Below are positions 1-7,330 of a stretch of 64,000 bases of DNA, piece after piece. The notes under the pieces are model-generated. The model was not told the DNA's origin and made no database searches. It saw nothing but the letters and a program-made list of their open reading frames with translations. The position numbers were made by a program, and so were the translations under genes. The DNA is from Butyrivibrio sp. (GTDB lineage Bacteria; Bacillota; Clostridia; Lachnospirales; Lachnospiraceae). Positions within the stretch are counted from its first letter, which is position 1; each line of letters starts with the position of its first letter. The stretch lies in the NCBI GenBank assembly GCA_015056495.1, contig SVGC01000012.1, positions 1-64,000 of the forward strand. The letters are read 5' to 3'.

Positions 1-104
1 AGGCCGTGTATAGGAGCACATGCACGTTGTCTACGTTGATTAGTCTGGATGCAGAACTTCACGCTGAGGCGTGATGTTTCGGTGCCAGACCGTATATGTA
101 GTCA

Positions 105-332
105 ATGAGTTCATACTTCAGAAAAACGGGTATGGAAGCACGCGACTTTAGTCGTGTGAGGCTTCACAGAGGATACAAGGTAATAATTCCGAAAGGCACC
201 AATTCTACTTTCGACAATGATTACATGGATAGAGAAACTACCTACAAGTATTACAACGATATGATGTGGCCGGAAAGATTTGCAAGCTGCATCTCTGTTG
301 ATGATGCAATTAAGATGATAGAGGATTTGTGA
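105..332 (+). CDS. hypothetical protein, 75 aa
   Basis: I do not recognise this small protein. It is basic at the N-terminus, rich in Tyr, Trp and Met in the middle (YKYYNDMMWPERF), and ends in a short acidic helix (VDDAIKMIEDL). No signal peptide or membrane segment is visible. An in-frame TAG at 99-101 blocks any longer reading in this frame. The region before it could be the tail of a gene cut by the window edge or broken by a frameshift, because the same frame is also open from base 3 to a TGA at 72-74. Its stop overlaps the start of the HAD gene, which suggests translational coupling. The lack of a clear ribosome site at 105 makes the start uncertain. Confidence 0.45.
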   Translation: MSSYFRKTGMEARDFSRVRLHRGYKVIIPKGTNSTFDNDYMDRETTYKYYNDMMWPERFASCISVDDAIKMIEDL

Positions 333-964
333 TGAAGCTGGATAACATAGAATGGCTCTTTTTTGATGTTGGCTCTACTTTGGTAAGCGAGGAAAAGCCA
401 TTTTTACATAGACTACACGAAATTGCTGATACTGTTAATGAACCTTTTGATGCGATACAGAATAAGGTTACTCAGCTTTATAAGGAAAAGAAAAAGGGAG
501 AACAAGTACTGATTCAGGAATACGGAATAGAAAGACCTCGCTGGAGAAGTGAAGAGGAGGAATTGTTTCCGGAGTCATATGATTGCCTTGAGCGATTGAG
601 TAAGAAATATAAAATTGGAGTCATTGCTAATCAGCTTCCGGGAACAGCAGCCAGATTAGAAAAGCATGGTGTTTTAAAGTTCATAGATATTGTCATTGCT
701 TCTGCAGAAGAAGGATTAGAGAAACCGGACAGGAGAATATTTGAGCTTGCTTTATCAAGAGCTAGTTGTAAGCCTGAGAATGCAGTCATGATCGGAGATA
801 GGGTTGATAATGACATAATACCTGCTAAGAAAATAGGTATGAAGACTGTTCGTGTGAAGCAAGGGATGTGGAAATACTGGGATGCTCTTGGCGAAGAGGA
901 ACAGGCAGATTTTGAGGTGGATGATCTGAACGCGGTAATAGAGCTGTTTGGATTTTTAGCATAA
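332..964 (+). CDS. HAD-superfamily hydrolase (phosphatase-like)
   Basis: This looks like a cytoplasmic haloacid-dehalogenase-type phosphatase. Motif I appears near the N-terminus as FFDVGST, where the first Asp would be the nucleophile. The usual second Asp is replaced by Gly in DVGST, as is common in the YjjG-like and PhnX-like branches. Motif II/III is seen as the Lys in GLEKPD, and motif IV as MIGDRVDNDI. About 210 residues is the normal length for a HAD with a small helical cap. The ATG at 332 overlaps the upstream stop (TGATG), and a GTG at 329 is the alternative start. The substrate cannot be told from the sequence. Confidence 0.85.
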   Translation: MKLDNIEWLFFDVGSTLVSEEKPFLHRLHEIADTVNEPFDAIQNKVTQLYKEKKKGEQVLIQEYGIERPRWRSEEEELFPESYDCLERLSKKYKIGVIANQLPGTAARLEKHGVLKFIDIVIASAEEGLEKPDRRIFELALSRASCKPENAVMIGDRVDNDIIPAKKIGMKTVRVKQGMWKYWDALGEEEQADFEVDDLNAVIELFGFLA

Positions 965-989
965 TTAAAATGGATAGGAATAATACATA

Positions 990-1514
990 ATGAATATAAA
1001 AAATAAAGACATTACTATAAGAAATGCAGAAAAAACTGATTGTGAGCAGCTTGCTATATGGTGGAATGATGGTAAGGTTATGGCACATGCAGGCTTTCCT
1101 AACGGGCTTGGGACTACTGCAGATGAGATCCGGAATCAGATATCAAGTGACATGGACGAGACAAAGCGAAGGCTCATCATAGATTATAAAGGTAGTTCTA
1201 TAGGAGAGATGAGTTATTACAACATGGGCGAAAATATTGCTGAAATTGGCATCAAGATCTGTGACAGCTTATATCAGGAAAAGGGATTAGGCAAAAAGAT
1301 ACTTAGCATGCTTATTGGCGAGTTATTTGCAAGAGGATATAAGAAGATTATTCTTGATACCAATTTAAATAACAAAAGAGCTCAGCATGTCTACGAGACT
1401 TTGGGTTTTAGCAAGGTTAGAGAAAATATAGATTCATGGACAAACCAGGTTGGAGAAATTCAGTCTTCAGTGGATTATGAACTGATACCGGAAAACTTTG
1501 TAGATTTTACATGA
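990..1514 (+). CDS. GNAT-family N-acetyltransferase
   Basis: This is a single-domain acetyl-CoA-dependent N-acetyltransferase of 174 residues. It begins ITIRNAEKTDCEQLAIWW, the typical RimJ/RimL-like first strand and helix. The middle contains IGEMSYY and EIGIKICD. The acetyl-CoA loop follows as QEKGLGKKIL, matching Q/RxxGxG/A, and then NNKRAQHVYETLGF, the classic fourth-motif helix. The ATG at 990 has AGGAA upstream. It lies 25 bp after the HAD gene, so the two are probably co-transcribed. The acetyl acceptor is unknown; small molecules, antibiotics or protein N-termini are all possible. Confidence 0.9.
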   Translation: MNIKNKDITIRNAEKTDCEQLAIWWNDGKVMAHAGFPNGLGTTADEIRNQISSDMDETKRRLIIDYKGSSIGEMSYYNMGENIAEIGIKICDSLYQEKGLGKKILSMLIGELFARGYKKIILDTNLNNKRAQHVYETLGFSKVRENIDSWTNQVGEIQSSVDYELIPENFVDFT

Positions 1515-1585
1515 CTATTTTTGGCAACAATGCGTCAATTGAACTTTATAGAGGAACTGACCTAAAAATAGACAAAGTTGTCTAA
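1511..1585 (+). pseudogene. possible remnant of a GNAT C-terminus
   Basis: A 24-codon reading frame starts with an ATG overlapping the stop of the preceding acetyltransferase. Its peptide contains NNASIELYRGTDLKID, which resembles the last helix and strand of a GNAT (N-x-A-I-x-L-Y...). The preceding GNAT is already complete, so this could be the tail of a second copy that was lost. It could equally be chance. Confidence 0.2.
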
Positions 1586-1666
1586 TGGAAAAAACGGCAT
1601 TTTCTCGCTTTATGTCGTGTACTGATCAGGCAACTTTTTATATTCTGTGAGTGAGAGGAGGAGCAA

Positions 1667-2335
1667 ATGGATTCACAGAAGATAGGAACATTCTTACGCG
1701 AACTACGTAAGGAAAAAAACTTAACCCAGGAGCAACTTGCTGAAATATTAGGAGTGTCAGGGAGAACTGTATCAAGATGGGAGACAGGATCAAATATGCC
1801 TGATCTTGCTATAATGATAGAACTCGCTGATTACTATGATATTGACATTAAAGAGCTCCTTAATGGAGAAAGGAAAAGCGAGATGGATAAAGAATTAAAA
1901 GAAACATTGAAAACTGTAGCTGATTACACTGATATTCAGAAACAGGAAGCGGTAAAAGCAAGCAGTTATGGTTTTATTGCAGTTTTTATGGTATGTGCAG
2001 CTGCAATTTTGGTTCAATTGGTAACGTATGCTGACATGAGACTGGTAATTGGAGAAACTGCAGCTATATTAGCCGGAGGCATTATATATCTGACGCTTGT
2101 TGTCAGAGCAGGTGCATGGAACGGCTCAAAGAAGGAGTCGGAGGTCATAAGTAGGGATCTTCTTGTCAGTGCAGTTACTTCATTGGTATTTACAGTACCA
2201 TTTTTCTTTATAGCGCTTAGATATTCTGTAAGAAATGAATTTCAGCTCTCCATTGCTTTCTTTGGTATCATTTTTATTATATCTTTTGTTGTACTTAGGG
2301 CTTTAGCGGCTATTTCATCCAGGCACAAAAAATGA
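1667..2335 (+). CDS. Xre-family regulator with C-terminal membrane segments
   Basis: Residues 1-65 form a Cro/C1-type helix-turn-helix: GTFLRELRKEKNLTQEQLAE, then GVSGRTVSRWETG, a textbook recognition helix. Residues 66-100 are a charged linker. The remaining 120 residues hold about four hydrophobic segments (FIAVFMVCAAAILVQLV, AAILAGGIIYLTLVV, LVFTVPFFFIAL, FFGIIFIISFVVL), so the protein probably binds DNA from the membrane. Clostridia have many such Xre-DUF proteins, which respond to cell-envelope or peptide signals. A strong GAGAGGAGGAG ribosome site precedes the ATG. The DUF6483-like gene starts 30 bp downstream and is likely in the same transcript. Confidence 0.85.
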   Translation: MDSQKIGTFLRELRKEKNLTQEQLAEILGVSGRTVSRWETGSNMPDLAIMIELADYYDIDIKELLNGERKSEMDKELKETLKTVADYTDIQKQEAVKASSYGFIAVFMVCAAAILVQLVTYADMRLVIGETAAILAGGIIYLTLVVRAGAWNGSKKESEVISRDLLVSAVTSLVFTVPFFFIALRYSVRNEFQLSIAFFGIIFIISFVVLRALAAISSRHKK

Positions 2336-2365
2336 TGTATTGTCGTATGAGAGCGGAGATGCATT

Positions 2366-2767
2366 ATGACATTTGACGATGAAAAAGATTATATCATGCG
2401 CATCATTAAAGAGATGGTAAGGGTACTTTTTTCATTGATGCTAGGTAAAAAGTATGTTGCAGTAGAGATGGAGCGTGATAATGGCTATGAAGTTTCCGGG
2501 AGAAAACTTGCTGAGCTTTTTGAAATGATAGATTGCGGAGAGATAAATAAAGCTGAAAATCTCCTTTTGGAATCTATTGATTATTCTGATAAGAATAGCA
2601 TTGCTGCTGCGGCAATGTTCTATCAGTATTTATCTGAGAAGGGGGAAGAGTTCCTTATAGAGCATGATTTCTCCAGGGAAGAAGTGCTTGATGGAATAAG
2701 CCGCTTAATGCGACAGGCAGGCTATGCTGATGTTATCGATATTGTAGAAGGTACTGTTATTACTTGA
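2366..2767 (+). CDS. DUF6483-like protein
   Basis: This 133-residue acidic soluble protein begins FDDEKDYIMRIIKEMVRVLFSLMLGKK. That pattern, and the later short helical repeats (INKAENLLLESIDY, FYQYLSEKGEEFL), match my recollection of a Lachnospiraceae family annotated DUF6483, often found beside Xre regulators. The C-terminal half looks like one or two TPR-type helical hairpins. No catalytic motif is evident. It follows the Xre-membrane gene by 30 bp and may be a partner of that regulator. The family name is from memory and would need a profile search to confirm. Confidence 0.6.
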   Translation: MTFDDEKDYIMRIIKEMVRVLFSLMLGKKYVAVEMERDNGYEVSGRKLAELFEMIDCGEINKAENLLLESIDYSDKNSIAAAAMFYQYLSEKGEEFLIEHDFSREEVLDGISRLMRQAGYADVIDIVEGTVIT

Positions 2768-2832
2768 AATGTTTTGTAATTAGGAAAAACAAATAAAAGT
2801 GGTATAACTATATTTACATTTTATTCAGTATT

Positions 2833-2940
2833 CAAGTGGACCATCAACAAACGAAAGTGGGTCAGAAATTGGACCAGAAAAGAAGGTGAGTCCGCAAGGC
2901 TCCGTTCCATGCGGGTTCTGAGATGCCAATTTGGCATCTC
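2833..2940 (+). repeat. dispersed repeat copy A (divergent), ending in a perfect hairpin
   Basis: This stretch matches the repeat at 7987-8117 over most of its length. Shared blocks include AAAGTGGG, GTCAGAAA, GTGAG-CCGC, CTCC and TTCCAT. Unlike the other copies it does not end in the tRNA-like 3' sequence. It ends in a perfect 9-bp inverted repeat at 2920-2940 (GAGATGCCA/TGGCATCTC) with no T-run of note. It lies just upstream of the double-GNAT gene, whose ribosome site follows at 2964-2969. Confidence 0.5.
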
Positions 2941-2972
2941 AAATATATTATTTAATCAGTTTGTGGAGGAGT

Positions 2973-3848
2973 ATGAACATAAGAAGAATGAGCGAATCAG
3001 ATCTAATGAGCTTATATGGGACATTATCTGATCCGGTTGTAATGAAATATATAGAGGAACCATATACACTTGAGAGAACAAAAGAATTCCTTCATAGAGC
3101 CGGTCTATCTGAACCACCGCTTGTTTATACGGCAGAGGATGAAACAGGAAATTATATTGGCTATGTAATTTATCATGATTATGAACAGAATACTGTGGAG
3201 CTAGGTTGGATCCTGGATAAATCAGCATGGGGAAAAGGCTATGCAAGCAAATTAACGGAAGAACTGATAAAGAGAGCCAAGCTGGACGGAAAGAACGCAG
3301 TTATTGAATGCAATCCTGAACAACAGATAACAAAGCATATCGCTGAGAAGTTTGGCTTTATTTATGAAGGAAATGTTGATGGATGTGATGTATTTAGGTT
3401 TAGGTGTAACAGGATAATCGATGATGACTTAGTTCTGACTCCATACTATAGAAACGATGCAGAATCATTTCCTTGGTACCAAGATTTAGGTGTTTGTAAA
3501 CAAGTTGACAATATTGATCATGCTTATGATATTGAAACACTACATGCTATGTATGATTATCTTAGTGCGCATGGTAACTGCTATTACATACAATACCAGG
3601 GAAAACTTGTGGGAGATGTATCTCTTAGGGATAATGCAGAAATCGCAATAGTGGTGTGCAAGGAGTACCAGAATAGGCATATTGGCAGAAAATGCATACT
3701 TGATATGATAGAGCTTGCTAAGGAGAAAGGGATGGATAAGGTGAAAGCCAATATCTATTCATTTAATACTCAGAGCCAGAAGACGTTTCAGTCAATTGGA
3801 TTTATAAAAACTGATGAAGAGTGGTATGCATATGCTATAGATACATGA
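2973..3848 (+). CDS. tandem-domain GNAT acetyltransferase
   Basis: About 291 residues hold two GNAT folds. The first (residues 1-150) has YIGYVIYHD, then ELGWILDKSAWGKGYASKL, a clear acetyl-CoA loop with WGKGYA, and AEKFGF as the terminal helix. The second (about 150-291) is more degenerate: LVGDVSLRD, IAIVVCKEYQNRHIGRKCIL and SQKTFQSIGF. The second domain's loop NRHIGRK is still recognisable and may bind acetyl-CoA. I prefer the ATG at 2973, which has GGAGG 6 bp upstream, over the upstream in-frame ATG at 2931 that lies inside the repeat hairpin. Such two-domain GNATs often modify aminoglycosides or peptides, but no substrate can be assigned here. Confidence 0.85.
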   Translation: MNIRRMSESDLMSLYGTLSDPVVMKYIEEPYTLERTKEFLHRAGLSEPPLVYTAEDETGNYIGYVIYHDYEQNTVELGWILDKSAWGKGYASKLTEELIKRAKLDGKNAVIECNPEQQITKHIAEKFGFIYEGNVDGCDVFRFRCNRIIDDDLVLTPYYRNDAESFPWYQDLGVCKQVDNIDHAYDIETLHAMYDYLSAHGNCYYIQYQGKLVGDVSLRDNAEIAIVVCKEYQNRHIGRKCILDMIELAKEKGMDKVKANIYSFNTQSQKTFQSIGFIKTDEEWYAYAIDT

Positions 3849-3872
3849 AGAATAAGAAATAATAATAGTTTA

Positions 3873-4004
3873 ATAAAGCGTGAGCTGTAAGAATTTTTGT
3901 GCAAAGAATTCATCAGTATTTGAAAGGCGCAGGAAAGTTCGATCCCGGTCGCCGGCAGTAATAGACATAAGAGAAGCATGCATTTGTGCTTCTCTTCTTT
4001 TTTT
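3873..4004 (+). repeat. dispersed repeat copy B with tRNA-like 3' end and terminator
   Basis: The 26-bp block at 3936-3961 is shared with the copies at 6202-6227 and 8056-8081 with one or two changes. It reads AGTTCGATCCCGGTCGCCGG followed by CAGTAA. This is what the T-loop, T-stem 3' side, acceptor 3' strand and discriminator of a tRNA-Thr would look like. Upstream, ATCAGT-TTTG-AAG-CGCAGGAA is shared with copy D. A strong terminator follows at 3970-4004: AGAGAAGCA/TGCTTCTCT then C and seven T. The 5' half of a tRNA is not present. Confidence 0.6.
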
Positions 4005-4083
4005 GTATGAAGTAGAATAATACTCATAAAATGCTTTCTGAGCTAAGGAGACTGAGGAAAAAGATACAGAAAGGATAGCTTAA

Positions 4084-4641
4084 ATGTATAAATGTAGAGT
4101 GGTTTATGATGAATGGAAGTCAATGATCAAAAAGCATAGAGAAGGTTCCTTTGAAAATTCTTCTGATTTTAAGGGCTATGTTGGACTTCTCTCAATAGAA
4201 GAGGTATCTCAAAAACAGGAATGGAAATATAAGGATGAAACAATAACTGTTTGTGATAATGGTTACAAGTGGCTGACTATAATGCCCAAAGATGACTATT
4301 ACTGCATTACTGTCATGATGGACAGTGATTACAATATAAAAGTAAGCTATATAGATATGATCGATAGTCAGGGGATTGACGATGATGGCGTTCCATTCTT
4401 TTATGACTGCTATCTTGATCTTGTGGTATATCCGGATGGATATGTGAAAGTAGATGACAGGGATGAATTGGACGAAGCTCTTCAAAATGGAGATATAAGT
4501 AAAGAACAATACGACAGGGCTCTGCAAACAGCTGAAAAGTTGAGACAAACATTCTTTCGCGACTATGATAAATTTATAAGGTTTGTAGATGGAAGACTAA
4601 AGCTCATCACTAATACTGATAATACGAAATATCTCAGGTAA
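4084..4641 (+). CDS. DUF402-family protein
   Basis: The 185-residue protein carries the DUF402 core. SYIDMIDSQGIDDDGVPFFY is followed by DCYLDLVVYPDGYVKVDDRDELDEAL and then ISKEQYDRALQTAEKL. These are the signature strand and helix of the YgaC/FAU-1-like fold. In Firmicutes related proteins (Ntdp/YgaC) hydrolyse nucleoside tri- and diphosphates with divalent metal. The acidic cluster D-x-D-x9-D here is compatible with metal binding. The N-terminal 60 residues are divergent. It stands alone between repeat B and the HIT-Nudix pair. The start at 4084 lacks a strong ribosome site (AAAGGATAGC is nearest). Confidence 0.75.
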   Translation: MYKCRVVYDEWKSMIKKHREGSFENSSDFKGYVGLLSIEEVSQKQEWKYKDETITVCDNGYKWLTIMPKDDYYCITVMMDSDYNIKVSYIDMIDSQGIDDDGVPFFYDCYLDLVVYPDGYVKVDDRDELDEALQNGDISKEQYDRALQTAEKLRQTFFRDYDKFIRFVDGRLKLITNTDNTKYLR

Positions 4642-4720
4642 AAGAGCTTCTTAGGAATAATGAAACAAAAGATGGAGTCTCTATTTTGGCAATCCTTTTT
4701 GCATTACAGTTTTATGAGTA

Positions 4721-4751
4721 TTGACCTTGCCCTAAGGGCATGCTTTATCCT
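4721..4751 (+). promoter_or_regulatory. MerR-type promoter with 19-bp spacer and GC-rich dyad
   Basis: The -35 TTGACC (4721-4726) is separated by exactly 19 bp from TATCCT (4746-4751). The spacer contains the perfect dyad TGCCC-TAA-GGGCA. A 19-bp spacer with a central palindrome is the hallmark of promoters activated by MerR-family proteins. The first 16 bases are identical to the promoter at 8664, which precedes a MerR-family gene. It would drive the HIT and Nudix genes. Confidence 0.75.
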
Positions 4752-4783
4752 TTTAGGTGAAAAAAATATGCAAAGGGGAAGCT

Positions 4784-5278
4784 ATGAACAGAAAAGATAT
4801 ATTAGGGAATGAAATTAAGTCTGAGTGTGTAGGATGCGCAATTGTGCGTGGCGAGGTGAAACTTCCTGGGGGAATAATTTATGATGGGGAGTCGATTATT
4901 CTTGCCGCAGATCCTGAGATTCCAATTCCCGGTTTTCTAATAATTACAAGTAAAAGACACATTCAGTCTTTTGCGGAATTAACTGTAGACGAGAGAGCTG
5001 AGATAGGAAATACAATAGCAATTGCAGAAAGAGCTATAAAGGATCTGAAAATTGCTGAAACTGTTACATTGGTGCAGGAAGAACGCTCCAAGCACTTTCA
5101 TATATGGATTTTTCCTAATCAGGAGTGGATGCTGGAAAAATACGGATATGGTTTGCAGTATCTCCGTGATATCAATGCTTTTGCCAAAGATAATGCTTCT
5201 GATGCGGATATTGAGAATGTGATAAGGACTGCCGAAGAAATCAAGAAATACATAGAAAGCGAAGACAAACATGACTAA
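4784..5278 (+). CDS. HIT-family protein (nucleotide hydrolase/transferase-like)
   Basis: This 164-residue protein resembles the histidine-triad branch. PGFLIITSKRHIQSFAEL is the usual strand and helix before the active site, and the catalytic strand appears as KHFHIWIFPNQ. The canonical HxHxH is reduced to HFHIW, so the third histidine is missing and catalysis is not assured. A possible zinc pair is C-x2-C in ECVGCAIV near the N-terminus. I take the ATG at 4784, which has AAAGGGGA upstream, rather than the GTG at 4757. It overlaps the Nudix gene by 8 bp, so the two are translationally coupled. Both sit behind the MerR-type promoter and plausibly sanitise or turn over nucleotides. Confidence 0.7.
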   Translation: MNRKDILGNEIKSECVGCAIVRGEVKLPGGIIYDGESIILAADPEIPIPGFLIITSKRHIQSFAELTVDERAEIGNTIAIAERAIKDLKIAETVTLVQEERSKHFHIWIFPNQEWMLEKYGYGLQYLRDINAFAKDNASDADIENVIRTAEEIKKYIESEDKHD

Positions 5279-6020
5279 AATCATTCCAATAAAAGAGCTA
5301 AAAATAAAAGAAGCTGTAGCAAGAGAGCTTCCTAAGGATATTGAAGAAGGAGTACAAGTTTACTGGAATGAACTTACAGCAAAGTACCCGGGGATGTTTA
5401 ATGGGGCACTATATTCTGTAATCAATATGGAAAATGATGACGGCATAGTCACAATAACCTGTGAGCCCTCAGATTATGCTCATTACAAATACAGTGAGAT
5501 CAAGAACATTGGAGAGTATGCATGTAGAAGTACGTATGCCGGTTGCATATTAGTTTCATCTGACAAAAAGCTGTTTGTTTCGCTAAATGGCGTAGGTTCA
5601 GAGTTTGTAGGAAAAATCCAGGCGATAGGTGGAGTTATGGACCCTTCTGACAGGTTTATTGGTGGCGCCATACGTGAGGATGGCAGTACAGATAATAACA
5701 AGTTATCACCTTTAGTGACAGCATTTCGAGAGCTTGAAGAAGAGGTTGGAAAGGAAATCAGGGATAGCGTTACTGATATTGGCAAATCATATCTTGTCAC
5801 TAATGACAATAAGTATGGCTTTCCATTTGTTTTTTATTCAAGCTTTGATTCAGAAACTATCCTATATGCCTTTGATTCTTTTAAGAAGGAGACCGGTAGT
5901 AATGAGGTTGATAGACTAATTTCTTTTGGAAAAGATGATACGGCTGAACTTGAGAAATATGAATCCGGACAAGATATTGGTGTAGTGGATCTTTTGAAAA
6001 TCATTATGGTGGAATTGTAA
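5271..6020 (+). CDS. Nudix hydrolase
   Basis: The Nudix box is visible from IQAIGGVMDPSDRF through TAFRELEEEVGKEI. The REUxEExGU core reads RELEEEVGK, which supplies the metal-binding glutamates. About 20 residues (GAIREDGSTDNNKL) separate the leading glycines from the helix, a longer insertion than in simple MutT-type proteins. The first 90 residues form an additional domain. The product is 249 residues and cytoplasmic, and likely cleaves a nucleoside diphosphate linked to another group. It overlaps the HIT-like gene upstream and shares its MerR-type promoter. The substrate is unknown. Confidence 0.8.
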   Translation: MTKIIPIKELKIKEAVARELPKDIEEGVQVYWNELTAKYPGMFNGALYSVINMENDDGIVTITCEPSDYAHYKYSEIKNIGEYACRSTYAGCILVSSDKKLFVSLNGVGSEFVGKIQAIGGVMDPSDRFIGGAIREDGSTDNNKLSPLVTAFRELEEEVGKEIRDSVTDIGKSYLVTNDNKYGFPFVFYSSFDSETILYAFDSFKKETGSNEVDRLISFGKDDTAELEKYESGQDIGVVDLLKIIMVEL

Positions 6021-6133
6021 AAGAAGAAATTGAAGATTACTTGTCTTTATCTCTATAAAATGGATAAATAAAGACAAATAATAATTATGTTATGCATATT
6101 TGGGGCTTATTTTATGCAGGCACTATATTCTGC

Positions 6134-6256
6134 AAAAGTGGTACAAAAGAGAAGCAAGGCCGGCGAAGCCCCTTTCTCTGCGGGGTTGCGAGACCAATAA
6201 AAGTTCGATTCCGGTCGCCGGCAGTAAGAGAGAAGCAGTGATGCTCCTCTTTTTTG
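6134..6256 (+). repeat. dispersed repeat copy C, tRNA-like with closing stem and terminator
   Basis: This copy starts AAAAGTGG and ends with the shared 26-bp tRNA-like block at 6202-6227. Uniquely, it also has GCCGGCG at 6160-6166, which pairs perfectly with CGCCGGC at 6216-6222. The enclosed ~63 bases can therefore close a 7-bp acceptor-like stem. Inside lies CCCC...GGGG. The T-stem is not complementary, so this is not a functional tRNA. A terminator follows at 6230-6255 (GAGAAGCA/TGCTCCTC with one mismatch, then T6). The terminator abuts the 3' end of the opposing Xre gene. Confidence 0.6.
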
Positions 6257-6257
6257 T

Positions 6258-6599
6258 TCATTTATCTTGCTGAGTCATTTTATTAAAGTATTCTAATAAC
6301 CTTTTTTCTAAGGATTTATCCTTCTTTAGAGAGTTTACAAATGAAAAGAGTTCTGGGTCTTCAGATGAAGAAATTGTTATTACACTGGGAGATGGATCAT
6401 CTGTTAAGCCATAAAGATAGTCAGAAGTAGTGTTAAACGTTGATGCTATGAAACACACTGTTTGGAATGATGGCTCCCTTTGCCCATTTTCATAACGCCC
6501 GTAACCCATTGCGGACATGTTGAGTTTTCTTGCTGCTTCAGCTTTGTTCATACCTAATTGTTCACGAATTTTGATCATTCTTTCAGCTTTGAATTTCAT
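6258..6599 (-). CDS. Xre-family transcriptional repressor
   Basis: The 113-residue protein has an N-terminal Cro/C1 helix-turn-helix: RMIKIREQLGMNKAEAARKL, then MSAMGYGRYENGQREPS. A short charged C-terminal tail (SLKKDKSLEKRLLEYFNKM) follows, perhaps a dimerising helix. The size fits a small phage-type or toxin-antitoxin repressor. It is transcribed divergently from the hypothetical gene at 6705. Two copies of TAACC-N3-GGTTA lie between them and are the likely operator. Its 3' end meets the terminator of repeat C. Confidence 0.85.
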   Translation of the reverse strand: MKFKAERMIKIREQLGMNKAEAARKLNMSAMGYGRYENGQREPSFQTVCFIASTFNTTSDYLYGLTDDPSPSVITISSSEDPELFSFVNSLKKDKSLEKRLLEYFNKMTQQDK

Positions 6600-6617
6600 A
6601 TGTACCTCATTTCACTA

Positions 6618-6663
6618 TTGACAAGTAACCATTGGTTATGTATTATACAATAACCGATGGTTA
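6618..6663 (+). promoter_or_regulatory. promoter overlapped by two palindromic operators
   Basis: The -35 TTGACA (6618-6623) and -10 TATTAT (6641-6646) have an ideal 17-bp spacer and face the gene at 6705. Two 13-bp palindromes, TAACCATTGGTTA (6626-6638) and TAACCGATGGTTA (6651-6663), lie in the spacer and just past the -10, with centres 25 bp apart. A repressor bound there would block this promoter. The adjacent divergent Xre gene is the obvious candidate, and it would also control its own promoter on the other strand. Confidence 0.8.
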
Positions 6664-6704
6664 TATTATAGCCTATATTATTCATTTAGCAAGGAGGAAT
6701 AAAA

Positions 6705-7076
6705 ATGGGATGTTGGATGATTGGAGCAGGTGAATTAGAGCTAATTCCTGTGCCAGATGAGACATTGATCAAGGAGTACATAAAGTTTTCAAATAGAATC
6801 AATCCATATGAAAAAAAGGATGAAAACTTTCCAAATCCATGGTTTTTTAATGAGGATAATCGATTAGAATCGATAGCTGGTAAATTTGCGGAACCTTCTG
6901 TCTGGTATGACTACATAAAGAACTTTTTTGAGGCGCTAGGTTATAAACTGGTTGGTGAAAAGCAAATAGTGGGCGAATGTGACCCTGGAGTAAATTTCTG
7001 GGAATTGAATGATATTCAGTACAAGAAATACAAAAAGTGGAAAGAGAGGATTCAGGATTATGAATTGCAAGCATAA
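6705..7076 (+). CDS. hypothetical protein, Xre-controlled
   Basis: I do not recognise this 123-residue acidic, aromatic-rich protein. It begins MGCWMIGAGELELIPVP and contains NPWFFNEDNR and SVWYDYIKNFFEALGYKL. There is no signal peptide, membrane segment or catalytic signature. A strong AAGGAGG ribosome site sits 8 bp before the ATG. The gene is behind a consensus-like promoter with two operators and opposite an Xre repressor gene, an arrangement typical of phage switches, toxin-antitoxin loci and small defence cassettes. It could be an effector normally kept silent, but nothing in the sequence shows that. Confidence 0.65.
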   Translation: MGCWMIGAGELELIPVPDETLIKEYIKFSNRINPYEKKDENFPNPWFFNEDNRLESIAGKFAEPSVWYDYIKNFFEALGYKLVGEKQIVGECDPGVNFWELNDIQYKKYKKWKERIQDYELQA

Positions 7077-7117
7077 AAATGTGCAATGAAATTTCTATGA
7101 ATTATCTCTTTATATTC

Positions 7118-7320
7118 TTGACTTAAGGTTTTGGTTACAATACTATAATCTTAACAGCGGACACTTGAGGTTCGTTTGAACGTTGAAATCAAAGAGGGTT
7201 CTGGAACGCTTTCTTTGATGGAGTTCTAGGTGGGTTCGATAAATAACCACAAACCAGATAGGATTATCCGAAAGAAAATTATCTTAAAGACCTTGTAGCC
7301 AATACAAGGTCTTTATTTTT
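7118..7320 (+). ncRNA. structured leader or small RNA with its own promoter and terminator
   Basis: A strong promoter (TTGACT 7118-7123, 17-bp spacer, TACTAT 7141-7146) is followed by about 130 bases of non-coding sequence and then an 11-bp perfect terminator (7286-7314, AAAGACCTTGT/ACAAGGTCTTT, then T-rich). In between, ATCAAAGA at 7188 pairs with TCTTTGAT at 7212, and the stem continues inward through GGTTC/GAACG. The nuclease-like gene begins 10 bp after the T-run with GGAG in between. The element is either an attenuator of that gene or an independent small RNA. I found no T-box or known riboswitch signature. Confidence 0.55.
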
Positions 7321-7330
7321 TGGAGATACA

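Noticed and set aside
1-104. C-terminal end of an upstream gene
   Set aside because: A frame is open from base 3 to 74, but 23 codons without a recognisable motif are not enough to call.
6160-6224. Functional tRNA gene in repeat C
   Set aside because: The acceptor-like stem is perfect but the T-stem does not pair, there is no anticodon arm, and the span is about 65 bases.
7147-7285. T-box or known riboswitch
   Set aside because: No T-box TGGNACCGCG sequence, and no conserved core of the SAM, glycine, THF or c-di-GMP classes that I could see.
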